A DNA stretch of 64,000 bases from Sipunculus nudus (GCA_026874595.1 CM049311.1:77514453-77578452); one strand, 5' to 3'. Positions 46,001-59,239 are shown, counted from the first letter of the stretch. Made by a program: numbers and translations. Notes: generated by a model not told the origin, from the letters alone.

Positions 46001-49000
46001 CTGTTAACAGCTGTTCACATTTTTAAAGGTCTCAAAAATAGAGAAAACAATTCGTAAAAAATCGAAAAATACATGTGGCGCCACCAGTCTGCAGGAAGTG
46101 ATGGAACATCTCATAATCAATACGTATGCCAAAAATCATGACCGTCAGTCAAGTAGTTAATGAGATATTGAAGTTTTTGTATGAAATTTTTGACTTTTCT
46201 GGGGGGTACTTTTGGGCCCCATAGCTCAAAGGATATGGGTAACAGAGATCTAATTTATGGTTTCCATGGAGACTTTAAATAGGTCTCTCATTGTGTCGAG
46301 AATGAAGATTCTAGGTCCAGCGGTTACGATTTGTGCCACGTTAACAGATGACAGCATCTTTTAACGTCTCAAAAATAGAGGAAAAAATCGTAAAAAAATC
46401 GAAAAATACAGGTGGCGCCACCAGTCTGCAGGAACTTATGGAACATCTCATGATCAATATGAATGCCAAAAATCATGACCATCAGTGATGTAGTTATTGA
46501 GATATTGAAGTTTTTGTATGAAATTTTTTACTATTCTGGGGGGTACTTTGGGGCCCCATAGCTCAAAGGATATGGGTAACAGAGACCTAATTTCTGGTTT
46601 CCAAGGAGTATTTTCATGGACCTCTCAGTGTATCAAGAATTAAGATTCTAGGTCTAGTCTTTACGATGTGTGCCTTGTTAACAGATGTTCACACTTTAAA
46701 GGTATCAAAAATAGAGAAAAAAATCGTAAAAAATCGAAAAATACAGGTGGCGCCACCAGTCTGCAGAAAGTGATGGAACATCTCATGATCAATATGTATG
46801 CCAAAAATCATGAACATCAGTCAAGTAGTTAATGAGATATTGAAGTTTTTGTATGAAATTTTTTACTTCTCTGGGGGGTACTTTGGGGCCCCATAGCTCA
46901 AAGGATATGGGTAACAGAGACCTAATTTCTGGTTTCCAAGGAGATTTTTCATGGACCTCTCAGAATCCCAAGTTACAAGGTTCTAGGTCCAGCGGTTACG
47001 ATTTGTGCCTGGTTAACGGACGGACAGACGGACAGACAGACGGACGACGGACAAAGAGTGATCGCTATAGCTCAGATGACTTTCAGTCAGCTGAGCTAAA
47101 AACAGGTGTGACAATAAACAAAAATACCACGTGATCTGTTCCATTAAGGAGATCGAAATAAGCATTTTTTTCTTATAAATAGACAGAACAATCCGGAAAC
47201 ATGCAAGAAAGGAACGGGATATAATCCTTGCTATTAAAAATCAAACCAAAACCGAAGCCAAAATTTTATGTACTTTTTAAGGGTATAAAAAATACATGAA
47301 AGGCAGTGTATCTTTCACATTTCAGCCCGCTGCAGGTGACTAAAGTCTCTGGCCACTAGTCACTAGCCAGTGATGCGACGAGTTGAGAAAAGTTAAACAT
47401 TCCCTCATTTTAGCTCAGCTGACTGAAGGTCTTCTGAGCTATAGCGATCCTTCTTTGTCTGTCGTCTGTCCGTCCAATTTTGCGTTAAAAAAGCACAAAC
47501 GGTAACCGTTGGATCTAGAATCTTCTTACTTAATATCCAGAAAGGTCCTTCAAAAAATATCACGGACACCGGAACTTAGGTCACTGTCACTTTTCCGCAG
47601 CAGGACAGTCAGACAGGGTACAATTTTTATCCATTAGCCCTAAAATCTTCTAATGTAACACCTGGGCAATTTTTCTTGGAAACCTGATATTAAGTCATGG
47701 TAATCTATATTCTGCCAGCAACTGGCTAAACACGTAATTCAGAGCTCCTAGACAGACAAAAAGAGTAAAAAACTTTACTGTTATTCCTATAACCTTTTAA
47801 TGGAACATTAAGGGGGTATAAATTGAATTTTGAAATAAGGTTACTGTGTCCTATATTATGTGAGCTATAGGAAAATAACATCAACGTAGTACTGTGAAAG
47901 TAAGATAGGCACAAATCATTACCGTTAGAACAAGTAATCTTCGAACTTAAAATTTAACTAGGTTCTTGGCAAATCTCCTTCAACGCCTGAGATTAAGTCA
48001 TGATATAACTTATAACCTATATTCTATAAGTTATCAGCAGATATCTAATTTAGAGCACCCAGAAATTTAGACAGAGCACAAATATTACCTGTTGGATCTA
48101 GAAATGTATTTATTATGGTAAAGGAAAGTCATTGTAATGTCTCCTTGATCGTCCGAAATAAAGTCACTGTGACCTAAATCCTGCAAGGTATGTGAAAAAA
48201 CACGAATTGACCAACCTATCAATCAGATTTCCAGACTTTGTTACACGTGGGCCTAGAAACTATTTTGTTTAAGATCCAGGGAGGGTCCTGTTGAAATGAT
48301 TTGGAAAACAGAAAATAGTTTAACTCTGACCCATAATCTGCGAGCTATGTGAAACAACATGATTGTAGCACCCTATTAGTCAGACGGGCAAAAATCTTAG
48401 CAGATGGACCTAGAAACTCCGAATTTAACAAAGATCCATAGTGGACCCTGTAAAATCATGTTGGATAAATCTGTCTTTCTTAATATAAATGGAGGTCATT
48501 GTCTCATTTCACAACCGAAATAAGGTCACTGTGACCTATATTCTGTGAGCTATGTGAAAGAATGTGAATTGAGAACCCTGTAAGTCAGGGGGACACCAAT
48601 TGTAGCAGTTGTACATAGAAATTTCTGACTTATTATCTAGGGAGTTCATTGTAAAATCTTCTTCGAAACCTTACATAAGGTTGCTGTAACCTATTTAAAG
48701 GACTTTGGACATTAATCATGTTTTCTGCAATATGGAAGTCACTCTACCCATTGTTCAGGGTTCCTTAACAAATATTTTTCACCAGATCTTAACACCAATA
48801 ATTAATTCATGCAACGCCTGTATGTCAAATTCAGCTGAATGGGCCATTTGTTTTTACATTAGTGACCGTAAAACTTATGTGTGTCCTGAGACTCGAGTGA
48901 GAAAAGGGGCGCATTTCCATTGCTTAATGACCAGGTGTTTACAAGAATTATTAACTATATATCTGAGAAAGGTGACACGTGTGTGAATTGAAGATGACCA

Positions 49001-50954
49001 TGTTACAACAGAACATTCCACAATATGTGTACAAACACACTAATAGGGCACACCTACCGTTACGTTTATTTCTTAAAGCACTGTATCCAATGGCTCCGGG
49101 AGCAGCATTTCGAAATTCACAAATAAACAAATATTATCCACGGACTACACAAAGAAATGCCTGACAAAAAATGCCTGAAGAACTCTTAAACAAATTATGG
49201 GTGTTACTGTCAGATCAATAAATATCTCAGAAGGTAACTGCTTTACTTATACATGCCAATAATCTAGAAAACCCATGCATGGGGAAACAGCAGCGGTGTG
49301 TAAATATGCACAAGAAATGAACACTTTTGTTAATCCCTTGATTGTTCAAAGGACAATGTTATATATATAAGAGTAAAGTTTACCATTTGTGGGTTGAACA
49401 GACTAAAGATAATAACTTTAATAAATACATGATGCGATGTTCTTAAATTTGTAATTTACAAAGACTTTTAGCTGCATTTTTATCATGCATCGCTTAAACA
49501 TAGCTTAAGATACATTATCCTTAGCATTACATTGTATTCTATTTTAACAATAAGTAAATCCCAGCTGTATAGCCTAAACAGGAGTTTCAAGGGAAGTTTA
49601 CATAGGAAAGGGGGCATATTCTATTGAAAATAGTGTGTTTATATGCAGTTTATTCTGGGGCAGTGAAGTAGATAACACGCATGCGCACTAGCCTACCATG
49701 AGTACCTCTAGAGGCTGTGCTGCTTCGACTGTCGTCCGGTGGAGTCGGACAGCAAGGCAGACAGCGCCGCCATGCCCGCTGTACGTCAGGCTTCAGCAGA
49801 CAGTAGAAGGAGAAGATGAAGACTCCCTGCAGAGAGTTTGACAAGGCGAACAGGTAGTGGAAAACGATCGAGGCGCCACCTGTACGGACATAATTGATAT
49901 ATGTTTACATGTAGGAACCAATCATAGAAGTTAAAGGGAACGAAACGAAAGAGGTGAAACTTAGCATTAAGATGCCATTGTGTGATCCCTTTTAATTAAG
50001 GAACTTTCTTCATATACTTTCAATTCAATCAAATAAAAAAAGGAAATATTAACTTCTAAATTTACGTTTAGACATAACTGATCGGCATCATTTGCATATC
50101 AGCCACTGAAAGGGTAGCATTATCCCTAAATGTGCATGTTTTTAACGAAACCTGATATTCATTTTCATGATCGGTGAAAAAAAATAAATTTTTAGAAAAA
50201 GCAAATTTCCCTGACTTGGAACCCCCGTACGTAAGTCATAACACTGCTCTCTTTTTGTTCTAGCATAGCACACAGTTTTTTGTAAATGTATGTAAATATG
50301 TTATATATACGTTTTCTTATAATTGCATTACAACGTTTTATATTTCTTAGTTGTTATAAAAACATTCTAGATAAAAAATGTTCTTTTTAATTTATCTTAC
50401 CAATGGCGAAAAACGCAAATATCCATGTAAGGCCTAGGAGGACAGTGATGCCGACTGCTCCCCGGAACTGAGAAGCCAGGTTGGTTCTTTTAGATTTTTC
50501 AAGCTTCCTGGACGCCACTGTACGCAACTGGTGAATGACGACAGCGAAGGCAATGAGATTTAACAACAGGATAACGCTGACAGGGGCTAGAAACGCTCCA
50601 TAGAAAGCTCTCCGCTCAAGCCAGCAGCTGAAACCAAGTATAAACAGACTCAGGTTCTCTAGGTTTTATGATCAAAACAGTCACACAGTTAATGCTGTAT
50701 TTACATTCTATACAAACAAGCCGGGTAATCAGAAGCTAAAATAATGGGGCAAATAAATATCCAAAGCTATACTAAAAAGTACCATATTCCGACACCAGAT
50801 TTCGAAAGTATATAGTGACTTTTTAAAGCTGCTGTCAGAAAGATGTACATACAAAATAGTATATGATCTCTTTCTTAGCTAAAGGTTCGTGTTTCACCTA
50901 ATTTACAATGGAACAAATCGATACCTTCGTAGTTCACAAACAAATTATCCACTT

Positions 50955-51021
<67 letters not shown>

Positions 51022-51886
51022 AGTACACTATTGTTGATGTTATATCGTGGACCTATTTTCGAGAATTAACACAGAAAGAAACTTACATTTCTTTGTCATT
51101 GGTGTAGTTTTCTGGGCTCACTGAGACAGTTATTATCACTATTAACAGTGGCAGACCTGTAACGGAGAGTGAACACTTATAAGGAAACCAACTGGTTATG
51201 GCATCATTGTGGAATGTTTTAAGTAAATTAATACCACTATTTAGTTTGGCTTAATTAAAATAGTGTTAATTCCCAGGCTTGTTCGCCAGACTGTGATACA
51301 CAGAAAAGGTACGGCAAATGCCTGAGATACAATCATATACAAGGGCACAAACAACACGTTTGTGATACACATACATTTTTCACAAAATATATTAAAGCAT
51401 GTACCACAAGTTAATAAACACAAGATGACATTATAGTTTTGTTTTTTTTATAAAAAACCAGGATATATGTGCGTATGTATGTGTGTGTGTATTCAAGTCC
51501 TGATGCGGCCTAACATAGATCCTTATGTACTATAAAATATCCCCCATCGGGATGTCGTTTCGATATAGAAAAATCATTAATACGGTATTTGTATCAGCGC
51601 AGTGTGCGTTAAATGTATGGGGTTTCCGCATTGCCCAAGAGAATGAATATTTACTCGCATGTGCTATAGCTGCAAGCAGATCGTATAACGAGAAGGGAAT
51701 AGAATACCTTATCGAATATGGTTCTGAATACTTCATTGTCTTGTTCAGTGTGAACACGATGTGTATTGAATATCGTATGTTGCATTCGGTTTTAGAGAAA
51801 CAATATGTAGTGTGAAAAAGGCTTCATTGGTACTTTCCATAAGGAATTTGTGGTAGCCAATATCAGGAGTAAAGCCTAAAGACATA

Positions 51887-51925
<39 letters not shown>

Positions 51926-54900
51926 CGCTCAGGGGAAACAATCCAGGATTCGAACCTATGTCGGTGACGCACATGTCCGGCGTTCCAAGCAGTTCGCTAG
52001 ATAAACAAGCTTCCCGAGTGGCATGCTTGGGAAGTCGTAGCAATATGTATGTGTGATGGTGTGCTATAAGTATAAATAAATCCTGATTACCCCAGGCGAC
52101 GACACAGCACTTGAGTAGGAACCGAGAGTAGTATGTCTGGAAGACTTTGACCAAGGCTAGATATAAGTAGTAGGATTCAACCATCATCCAGCACATGGCG
52201 GCCAGGAGTACGTAGTGAAGCAAAATGGCCATGATCTGCCAATACAGGAACATGTGTAAGGGGAACAGTACATAGTATAGCCAAACAAATTAATTATGTT
52301 TGTTAAAAAATATTCATCATCAGTCAGCGGTAACTTTCAAATTGAGTGTTAATACATTTTAAAGTTATTTCCAAGGGCATAGGCATAATAAAAATACTTA
52401 TATAATACAAAAATTTTTGAAAGGAAAGTCATACCACACACATGCACAGCGGACATATATTTCCCCGAGAACTTTCACGCACAGGAAAGGCTAAAATTCT
52501 CATTGCTTCAACTGGCTTTTGATACCAGTACCACTAGCACTCAGTAACACTGGCAAGAAAATAATATACATAACGTCATGCTAAAATGCAACTGAGCTTC
52601 CAGCAGACTGGCCTGACCCCTCATTCACACTTCTGTATTTGCGGTATCAATATTTGGCTTGACTTAATTAATCAAACAGGGGCTCTGCAATTAGATGGCG
52701 GTACATGTAGAGCCAGGTGAGATCACATGATGCAAATGTGCAGGGTACCAATCTCCGTGTACCCATTGGGCTTTCAATTTTCCGACACTCTTTCAGTAAG
52801 CAAAGAACTCATACCCCTCATGTATGCAAGCGGTTAACCAACGCGTAGGTGTATTGTGGGCCGGGAACAAGTCTTCCGAAATATGTTTTGTTCATAATCA
52901 CTTGTTTAAATGTATACAACTGTCCGTTCCACCACCCCTGTCCGCCTGTCTTTTCTCGGTTATTTTATGGTGCGAGAAAAAGGGCTTTACGGTCTGTTTG
53001 ACTTCTCTGTGAACTGTTGTATATCCGTGACTGGCAAGAGACAAATATATATCATTCAAGGAAAAGTTACGACGGGTGAGAATGATATGCGTTTCATGTT
53101 TCTTTAAAGGGTTCATTGGCTCTTGGCTATTGGTCCCTTTATTACGCTTGCCCTTTATTACGCATTTTCCTCTCCTTGGTGCGAAATATTCTGGCTTTAT
53201 TTGTATTACTTAAGAATAATCGGGGGGAAAACAGGCGGACAGGGTTTTATAACGGACTGTAACAGTCGTTATAACCCCGTTTACATTTATATGACACCAA
53301 TATCGGTCGTTGATTCGTTGGTGCATCATCTTATATTATGTTTCGCTTTGAATCGTTGCAATAATAATAAAAGGGTAGAAAAATATCATGTCTCATTTTA
53401 AGGTCAAAATAAAGCCAACTGACCTTATTATTACGCTTTTTAGCTTACCCTATAGACGGAAAAACTAATCCGATAGAGAGACGACATAAAAAATGTGAGT
53501 GGGGAAGGCATTCACTCTAGTGGCATTTCGCCAAGAGCTACCTTTTTCTAAGTACACTTAGCCATAGTGTTGTATGGGTTGGGGCAATTTACCTGTTTTT
53601 AGAACACCAGACGAAGTGTAGTTAAATGAATGAGAGTGTAAGTGACAGAAAGATAGCCAAACAACGTTCTGCAAATAACTCGGCTAGTTGGAACTGTGTT
53701 TTACATTGCTCGTGCAATTTGTCTAATCTGAATGACAATTGGTATATAAGCCTTACATTGACCCTGGAATAATAAGCCAGACTCTGGTTTACACAGCTTT
53801 TTGATGAGTTTATCCACTGTCGATGGATATTTTGCACTTTTTTCCCAGGCATGTTCTTTACTCGGTGGGTGGGGTTATCAAATGAAATAATTTGATATGA
53901 CATGGATGGATATTAATGTGTTACTTTATTATATTTGTACATCCGTTTACACAAACATATATATTTTTAATATTCTACTGAAATAAATGTAATATCCTGA
54001 TGGTCTTCTGTCGATAGTTTTAGGTGATATTTTATTGAAAAACTTTTAGATCCACCAGTGCTAGGTTTTGTCTTTGCGCTTTAGAATATTTTGCACGGCA
54101 TTTAGATTAACGTGTGATCCATCAAATAATGTGTACCGTCAAACGGAGGTCAAGTTCTATCAAAGGACCGGTTCGTTTCCAATTTGTAAGCCAGAATCAT
54201 ATATTATCCGGACAGTAACGATGTAGAAACATGTCGGAAGTGGGAGAGGGTTCAAAATTAATGGGATACCCTCCCAAGGTATGGGAAATTAAATTAACCA
54301 TAACTGGAAACTTGATACGTTAACTGTCATGGTAAAAAAATAACGGAAATAAATGGGAGTATACCATGTCTAAAATCCTAAACATGGACAGGACGGCAAA
54401 TAATTTTAGCGTGTCCCCATTCCCCTATTCAATGGGAATCGGGATGTGATCGTCTAACAATTAATTGTAGTCGTTTAATCTCGATACATTGTCCCTAAAT
54501 AGACTGAGCCATCCCCGGATCTAAGGTTTTGTGCATTCAATTTCAGTGATTGAGTTATTCCCATGGCAACGCAGGCGTCAAGTACAGGGGAGCCCATAAT
54601 GAAGAAAACACTTCGAACTCCATTAAAATATAACTGTTATGTACTTTTATGGATGAGGAGATCGGTAAAAAAATAATGAAATAAGATTTATACAAAAAAA
54701 AATCCGGATTTTTATCCATTAACGGAGATATTAACAAAAAACATGAGTTCAGAATTGTTCAAACGGTTCCCTTTAATCTTTGGTAAATGCCAAAGAGTCA
54801 TATAAAAGTACCATACTGTTGATGCTAATATCACCGAAGGTTACTTCTACAATGCGGGGAGGGAGACAAGTGTAAAAATTCCCCTTATCCTGAATCTCAT

Positions 54901-56533
54901 ATTATATCTAATACATGGGGCCCACCTCTTCACAAAGTTTTAATGAAATACAGAAATAATTTTGAAAGGCCAAAGGTATTTAATACATAGACGATCGAAC
55001 AAAAACACACAGAATAAGATACCATAAAGCTTCCGCCCCACTTCGATGAACATGTTATTATAAAACGCGTACCTTGCAGGCGACTGTGTTGCTGCGGACA
55101 GCGGGCTGGCTGCTAATCAAGAACACGAGAACAACAAAGAATAAGGCGGCACACAGATTGATCAGGATTTTGGCAGGGTTGTCCCGTCGCAGTTTTCTGC
55201 AATCATCAAAGTATCATTCATCATAATCTTAGATATGTTGCCGTGCCAATGCCAGACGTGTATATCAGATTTTAAGTTAATTTTAGTTGGTTAATGTGGT
55301 TACCTCATGACATGCTAAGTTATTTTCACCTCTATACTTATAAATATATTTTTATAACTCATGGAGAGTTAAATGCAGTTCTAAAGCTGTAGATGCATGT
55401 ACATCAACAACAAAAATGCCAAATCCTATTGTACATGTGTCATTCCAGTGTCGGATTAATGAATTGTTACATAATCGTATTGTGTCCGATTGAAAAAATT
55501 TGAATCCCGGAATTATAAAAAAATTGAGCATGTGCTGCAATAAAACTTAACCCTAGTCAGAATTCACCTTTTCGACAAATTGGTAGCACTGATAGGAGGG
55601 ATAATGACGGATAAAAATACTTACTTGAACCAGAAGTAGGTGAAAAGCGTCAAGAAGAGACCTGTGAGGGAGATGGCACAGCCAATAATGGAGATGAGAG
55701 ACAATGCCTTCTGGTTGACCTCGTCTATATCAACCCCCGAGTCATAGACATCCTGAAAAGAAAGTGGAAAATTATTGTGCAATAGAAAACGAGTTTCTGT
55801 TTTTCACTTTGCCTCTCGTTCTTGCTTTCACAAACTTCTCATAGAAAATGGCTTTTATTTTACAATGTGAGTTCTTCAATTAGCATCAACGTGGTTGGGG
55901 TTGGTCATTATCTAATCTTAAGCATTTTATTAGGTCATGAAATTCTGTCCGTGCAAACACTCAAGGCATTGAATATCTGTTGATATGTCAAACAAAATGT
56001 AATTTAAATTAACATGCGGGTCTCTTTTTCTTATATGCTGCACCAAAAAAAGTTAGCAATAAGCAGATGTATCTTGTATTAGATGTGTCGACATGTCGTA
56101 AACCATGCACGTCATCACATTTCCCTTTCGTTTCGGAAACATAACTTCAATAACACTTACCATGAGAAGGGCGAAGTTTGTCATATGGTTAGAGTTACAC
56201 ACGGTAAAATCGTCTGTCGACTGCTCTACACTCATGCCATCTGTAGACCAGCCTCCCATTCTGTCATACTTGTCAAAGTTCCAGTAGGAACACTCAGGCA
56301 TATCTGCATTCTGTTAAATACAATATAACATTCTTAACAGTCTTGTCTTTTTTTCTAAATACAATAGCTATTTAAGTTAATACAGCTGGATACAAAATAC
56401 AAATTCGATATATCAGTCACAGATTTGTATATAATGTATATAATATATGTAATATATATATAATATATATATTATACAAACATGTATGTAATATATATTA
56501 CGTAAATATTATATGTATACGCTATATATGAGC

Positions 56534-56580
<47 letters not shown>

Positions 56581-56901
56581 TGTGTGGGATAAATTATACA
56601 TTAAGACTTATAAGCACTTTTATGGTAGTATCTAAATACTCATGAAACTTTGAACATTAATCACGACCTTTAGAGAACATGAGAAAAACGATAAGAGAAA
56701 AAATGAACATATAAATAGTACCTTTGATATATGTCGGAATTTTTGTTTGACAGGCATCTCCAAATCTTTGACCTTCATTCCCACCACACCGGCGGCTATG
56801 ACCTTACTGTTAATCTTGTGTAGTGATATTCTTTCCCTCTCTTGTGGATTATACGGCTGCATTGTCGGCTCCATGGCGGAACTTCCTGACCCTTGTAACA
56901 C
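39884..56901 (-). CDS. Second adhesion GPCR, partial: end of GAIN, GPS, 7TM and tail (10 exons, 477 aa)
   Basis: Exons in transcription order: 56901-56722, 56310-56161, 55752-55625, 55196-55073, 52235-52091, 51156-51087, 50627-50401, 49879-49706, 42396-42304 and 40026-39884. All junctions are GT/AG, phases agree, and the total is 1434 nt including TGA. The product is the C-terminal part of an adhesion GPCR paralogous to the + strand gene. The GPS exon (150 nt) and the six 7TM exons (128, 124, 145, 70, 227 and 174 nt) have identical lengths in both genes. No stop or frameshift is seen, so it looks functional. The exons for the rest of GAIN and the N-terminal modules were not found up to 64000 and probably lie beyond the window. 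Loss of the 5' half is the alternative. Confidence 0.9.
42304..42396 (-). CDS. Partial - adhesion GPCR: first tail exon
   Basis: KSTNFSTVTDHSRKLQASNK aligns with KSGNFNTTLDHSKRAGKRRS of the + gene. Acceptor GTTACAG, donor GTATAT, phase 1 in and out. It is 21 nt longer than the + exon. It is separated by a 7.3-kb intron from the TM7 exon. Confidence 0.82.
42601..42690. repeat. (AAT)n/(ATT)n palindromic trinucleotide tract
   Basis: (AAT)n runs directly into (ATT)n around 42664, so the tract can fold as a hairpin. It lies 200 bp from a coding exon in the large intron. Confidence 0.9.
44100..45062. repeat. ~140-bp tandem array, same family as 7.0-8.1 kb
   Basis: Variants of GGTGGCGCCACC recur at about 44137, 44285, 44411, 44563, 44692 and 44839. 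Between them are 'catgcaaaattttggcc'-like and 'gagatatgagtgattttagcc'-like blocks and a run of CAGACAAACAGACAGAC. It ends with the cassette CTCTGGAAACGAATGCGGC...TTTTGGCGGGTAC (about 44978-45055) that also ends the 7-8 kb array. Confidence 0.85.
45062..47102. repeat. ~337-bp tandem array, six units
   Basis: Each unit starts at GGTGGCGCCACCAGTCTGCAG (five close to consensus) near 45062, 45393, 45732, 46074, 46412 and 46746. Each carries 'atgccaaaaatcatgacc', 'atagctcaaaggatatgggt' and 'gaagattctaggtccag' in the same order. The last unit is truncated and runs into a GACGGACAGAC tract and the end motif ATCGCTATAGCTCAG...GCTGAGCTAAAA (47060-47101). Confidence 0.93.
47407..48700. repeat. Inverted, degenerate second array
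   Basis: It begins with TTTTAGCTCAGCTGACTGAA..., the complement of the 47025-47102 end motif, then GTCTGTCGTCTGTCCGTCC. After that come about six diverged ~170-bp units marked by 'gacctatattctgcgagctatgtgaaa' and 'ggacctagaaa'. The element is therefore oriented head to head with the 45-47 kb array, across about 300 bp. Confidence 0.8.
49706..55752 (-). CDS. Partial - adhesion GPCR: seven-transmembrane exons
   Basis: TM1 55752-55625 (ALSLISIIGCAISLTGLFLT), TM2 55196-55073 (ILINLCAALFFVVLVFLISS), TM3 52235-52091 (MMVESYYLYLALVKVF), TM4 51156-51087 (LPLLIVIITVSVS), TM5-6 50627-50401 (CWL...; GLTWIFAFFAI), TM7 49879-49706 (ALSNSLQGVFIFSFYCLL). The CLPCC membrane-proximal motif is kept. The TM2-TM3 intron (52236-55072) is the longest within the 7TM region. 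Confidence 0.92.
50957..51018. repeat. (TA)n microsatellite
   Basis: About 31 TA units in the TM4-TM5 intron, 69 bp from the TM4 exon. Confidence 0.95.
51891..52050 (-). mobile_element. tRNA-derived SINE-like insertion with (TG)n
   Basis: On the - strand there is a near-perfect B box GGTTCGAATCC (complement of 51946-51956). About 30 bp before it lies an A-box-like TAGCGAACTGC (complement of 51989-51999), with GCCGGACATGTGCGTCACCGAC between, as in a tRNA-Ser/Leu-like head. A (TG)n tract (51891-51923) follows. It sits ~40 bp inside the TM3-TM4 intron from the TM3 donor. Confidence 0.65.
56161..56310 (-). CDS. Partial - adhesion GPCR: GPS motif
   Basis: ECSYWNFDK...GGWSTDG...FTVCNSNHMTNFALLM. 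The cleavage triplet is H-M-T instead of H-L-T, and the tethered-agonist stretch TNFALLM is identical to the + gene. The same two GPS cysteines that the + gene lacks are absent here too (M and S at those positions). Confidence 0.9.
56536..56586. repeat. (AG)n(TG)n microsatellite
   Basis: About 21 AG units followed by four TG units, in the intron between the last GAIN exon and the GPS exon. It is preceded by an imperfect TA-rich stretch (56430-56530). Confidence 0.95.
56722..56901 (-). CDS. Partial - adhesion GPCR: last GAIN exon
   Basis: Sixty codons, including ERISLHKINSKVIAAGVVG and KVKDLEMPVKQKFRH, aligned with + exon 28083-28259 (INGKVVAVGVTG, EVKNLKTPVKLYFRH). It is phase 0 at both ends, as in the + gene. 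Acceptor ATATCAAG is pyrimidine-poor. It is three nucleotides longer than its paralogue. Confidence 0.85.
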
Positions 56902-58330
56902 CTTGATATAATAGTTGAATTTTATACATTAAAATCTATATAAAATCCAAGTCGAATTAGCGACAACCTGAAAATAACAAACACTACTTCTAATTAGTGT
57001 AGGAGCATACGTAGCAAAATTCGTCTTGAGTAAATTTTGTTTGTAAAACTGTGACACCCTACGCATTTTTGTTACCCACCTTTCTAGAAGGTATATAAAA
57101 CATGGTGCCAATTTATTCATGCATTTTTTACATTTCTTTCAGTTTGTTTATAAATGGTTTTAGAAAATAAAAAAACTGCGACGGAAACATAAAATAACCT
57201 TAACAGGGACAAGAAAATTAGAATGATTATTTTTTAAATGTCTTTAAATACTAAATACACAAATTGTTTTCTTCTAACATTTTGGGATTGTCTAACATTA
57301 CATTTTGGGTTTATATTAAAGAGACCTATTCACATACCTGGTATGTTAAATATACACATATAGTATTACACATAATATACACATACAGTGCTTCTCTCCT
57401 TAAAATATTATGATATCTGCCAATATTTCATTCTGATCTTAGAATCATAATTTCACTCCTGTACACAATTGGTGAACAGCTTACAAAAGATAATGAATAA
57501 AGAGTAAATTGGTTTATGCAAACAGCTGCCCCTCAGAATGTATATTTGTTTCTAAATGGTATGTTATTGCCCGCACAAAGAAATTGGCTGACGTTATGTG
57601 ATCAGCGTTGTACATTCTTTTGCTTGCTAATATGCCCACACACTAGCTACAAAGTTTGAATTAAATTTCGTAACATTGTGAATTGTGGACTAGTGAACAT
57701 GTCCTAAAACTTTTGCATGGATCAGTGCGATGTGAAAGAGGATATGGAACTAAATATACAGCCTAATTACCCCCCTTTTTTGCTGCGTATTTTCAAAATA
57801 AAAGAAAAAATACATAAAAAAAAATAAATAATCCACCTAAACCCTTTTTTTTTAGATCTCTCTTAGCTCATGACCAAAATACTCACAGGAATCCTTAAAA
57901 TCAATTAACAACCATTGTTTATATTTTTGGATGAACTACTCGAAAGAAATAAATTTCTATGATTTCACTATCTGCGAGCGAGATAATAGTGTCAGTGCTC
58001 TAATGATGGAAAAATCGGAGCGATAGTGTATACGATTCAGGTTACCTGAAATCAGCAAGTGGTCCGCCTTACCGATTGTACAAATTACAGCAGAATCTTT
58101 TGTTGTCTCAACACGTATTTTTATGGTTTTCAATGAAATTTTGTGGAACAATGGGCCATGGGCCTAGGAACAGCTGATTTGATTATTTAATTATTTTTTT
58201 CATGGTTATATAGTCTGTTAAAGTTAGGTGTATGCTGATGCGGATCCAGGTGTTGGCGGAGGTATGCGCTCTACAAGTGCTCTCTAAATTTGTAATAATA
58301 ATTTGCAGACATGGGGTCTATTACAGTTGT

Positions 58331-58465
58331 TCTATTACTATTACTATTACTATTACTTTCAATTTCTGATATTACTATTACTATTACTATTACCACATTT
58401 TATCTTCTATTACTATTACTATTACTATTACTGGGGTATCTATTACTATTACTATTACTATTACT
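58331..58465. repeat. (CTATTA)n array, left subterminal
   Basis: Four blocks of TATTAC/CTATTA hexamer repeats are separated by short unique pieces (TTCAATTTCTGAT, CACATTTTATCTT, TGGGGTAT). Confidence 0.93.
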
Positions 58466-59239
58466 TCAACTGATGGGAGGGTTCTAGACCTCGCGCATCC
58501 ATGAGTGCTATAAACTAGCACTACAATCACATGTTTAAATAATATTACATGCACCTATATCATCCAGTTACCTACACAAGTTTCTTATACTGTGTCTGTT
58601 ATTCACAAGAAGCCTTAAGATACTGGAGACCTTAATTAATTCAGCTTCTTTAATTCTGTTTTTTTATATCTTGAAACCTCAAGGATCGTTATTTGGGCTT
58701 TCAAGTCAAAATTATAAGATAATTGTATGAACTCTTAAATACATGTAATTTAAGAGCACCCATTGTAAAGGCCCTGGTATATGTAAAATACTGATTGATA
58801 ATTATATGCATACTTGTACATTTTATATTATTTTCATATATATTTCACATAAATTTATTTTATAGTTCATACTTCTGTTTAGATTTAACCTTCTTTCTCA
58901 TAGTTAATAAATAAAGATTTTCAGTGTAACTAAAAATTGTCTCCTATCATATGCATGATTATTGCATTTTATTATTTAGTATCAAAGCTGACAATTTAGT
59001 CCGTTATGTATGTATCAGGAGAGGAATTAATGTAGGCCTGCGTCCTGTTTCGCAATCCTTATAAATATATCCAATAAATATACTGTTTACGTCAAGATTC
59101 TGAACAGAACCAGACCTGAGAGACAAAAGTACCCCATCTTCTCTGGTGTATTTGTTTATTTGGATGTGATGCCATGTTTTATACCATCACATAGTACATC
59201 TTGAGAGTGAACAGAGGTGGTAAACTTTACAAGGTGTCA

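Noticed and set aside
44100-48700. Possible CRISPR-like regularly spaced palindromic repeats
   Set aside because: Units are 140-340 bp, similar along their full length and eukaryotic in context. This is a satellite or transposon array, not repeat-spacer structure.
48705-48986. 93-codon + strand ORF
   Set aside because: It lies in or after the degenerate repeat array, has no recognisable motif, no signal peptide and no flanking gene context.
51876-52253. 125-codon - strand ORF joining the TM3 exon to intron sequence
   Set aside because: The coding part ends at the donor at 52091. The rest reads through a SINE-like repeat and a (TG)n tract.
53622-53903. 93-codon - strand ORF in the TM2-TM3 intron
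   Set aside because: No homology recognised, no good splice relation to the receptor, and composition typical of intron.
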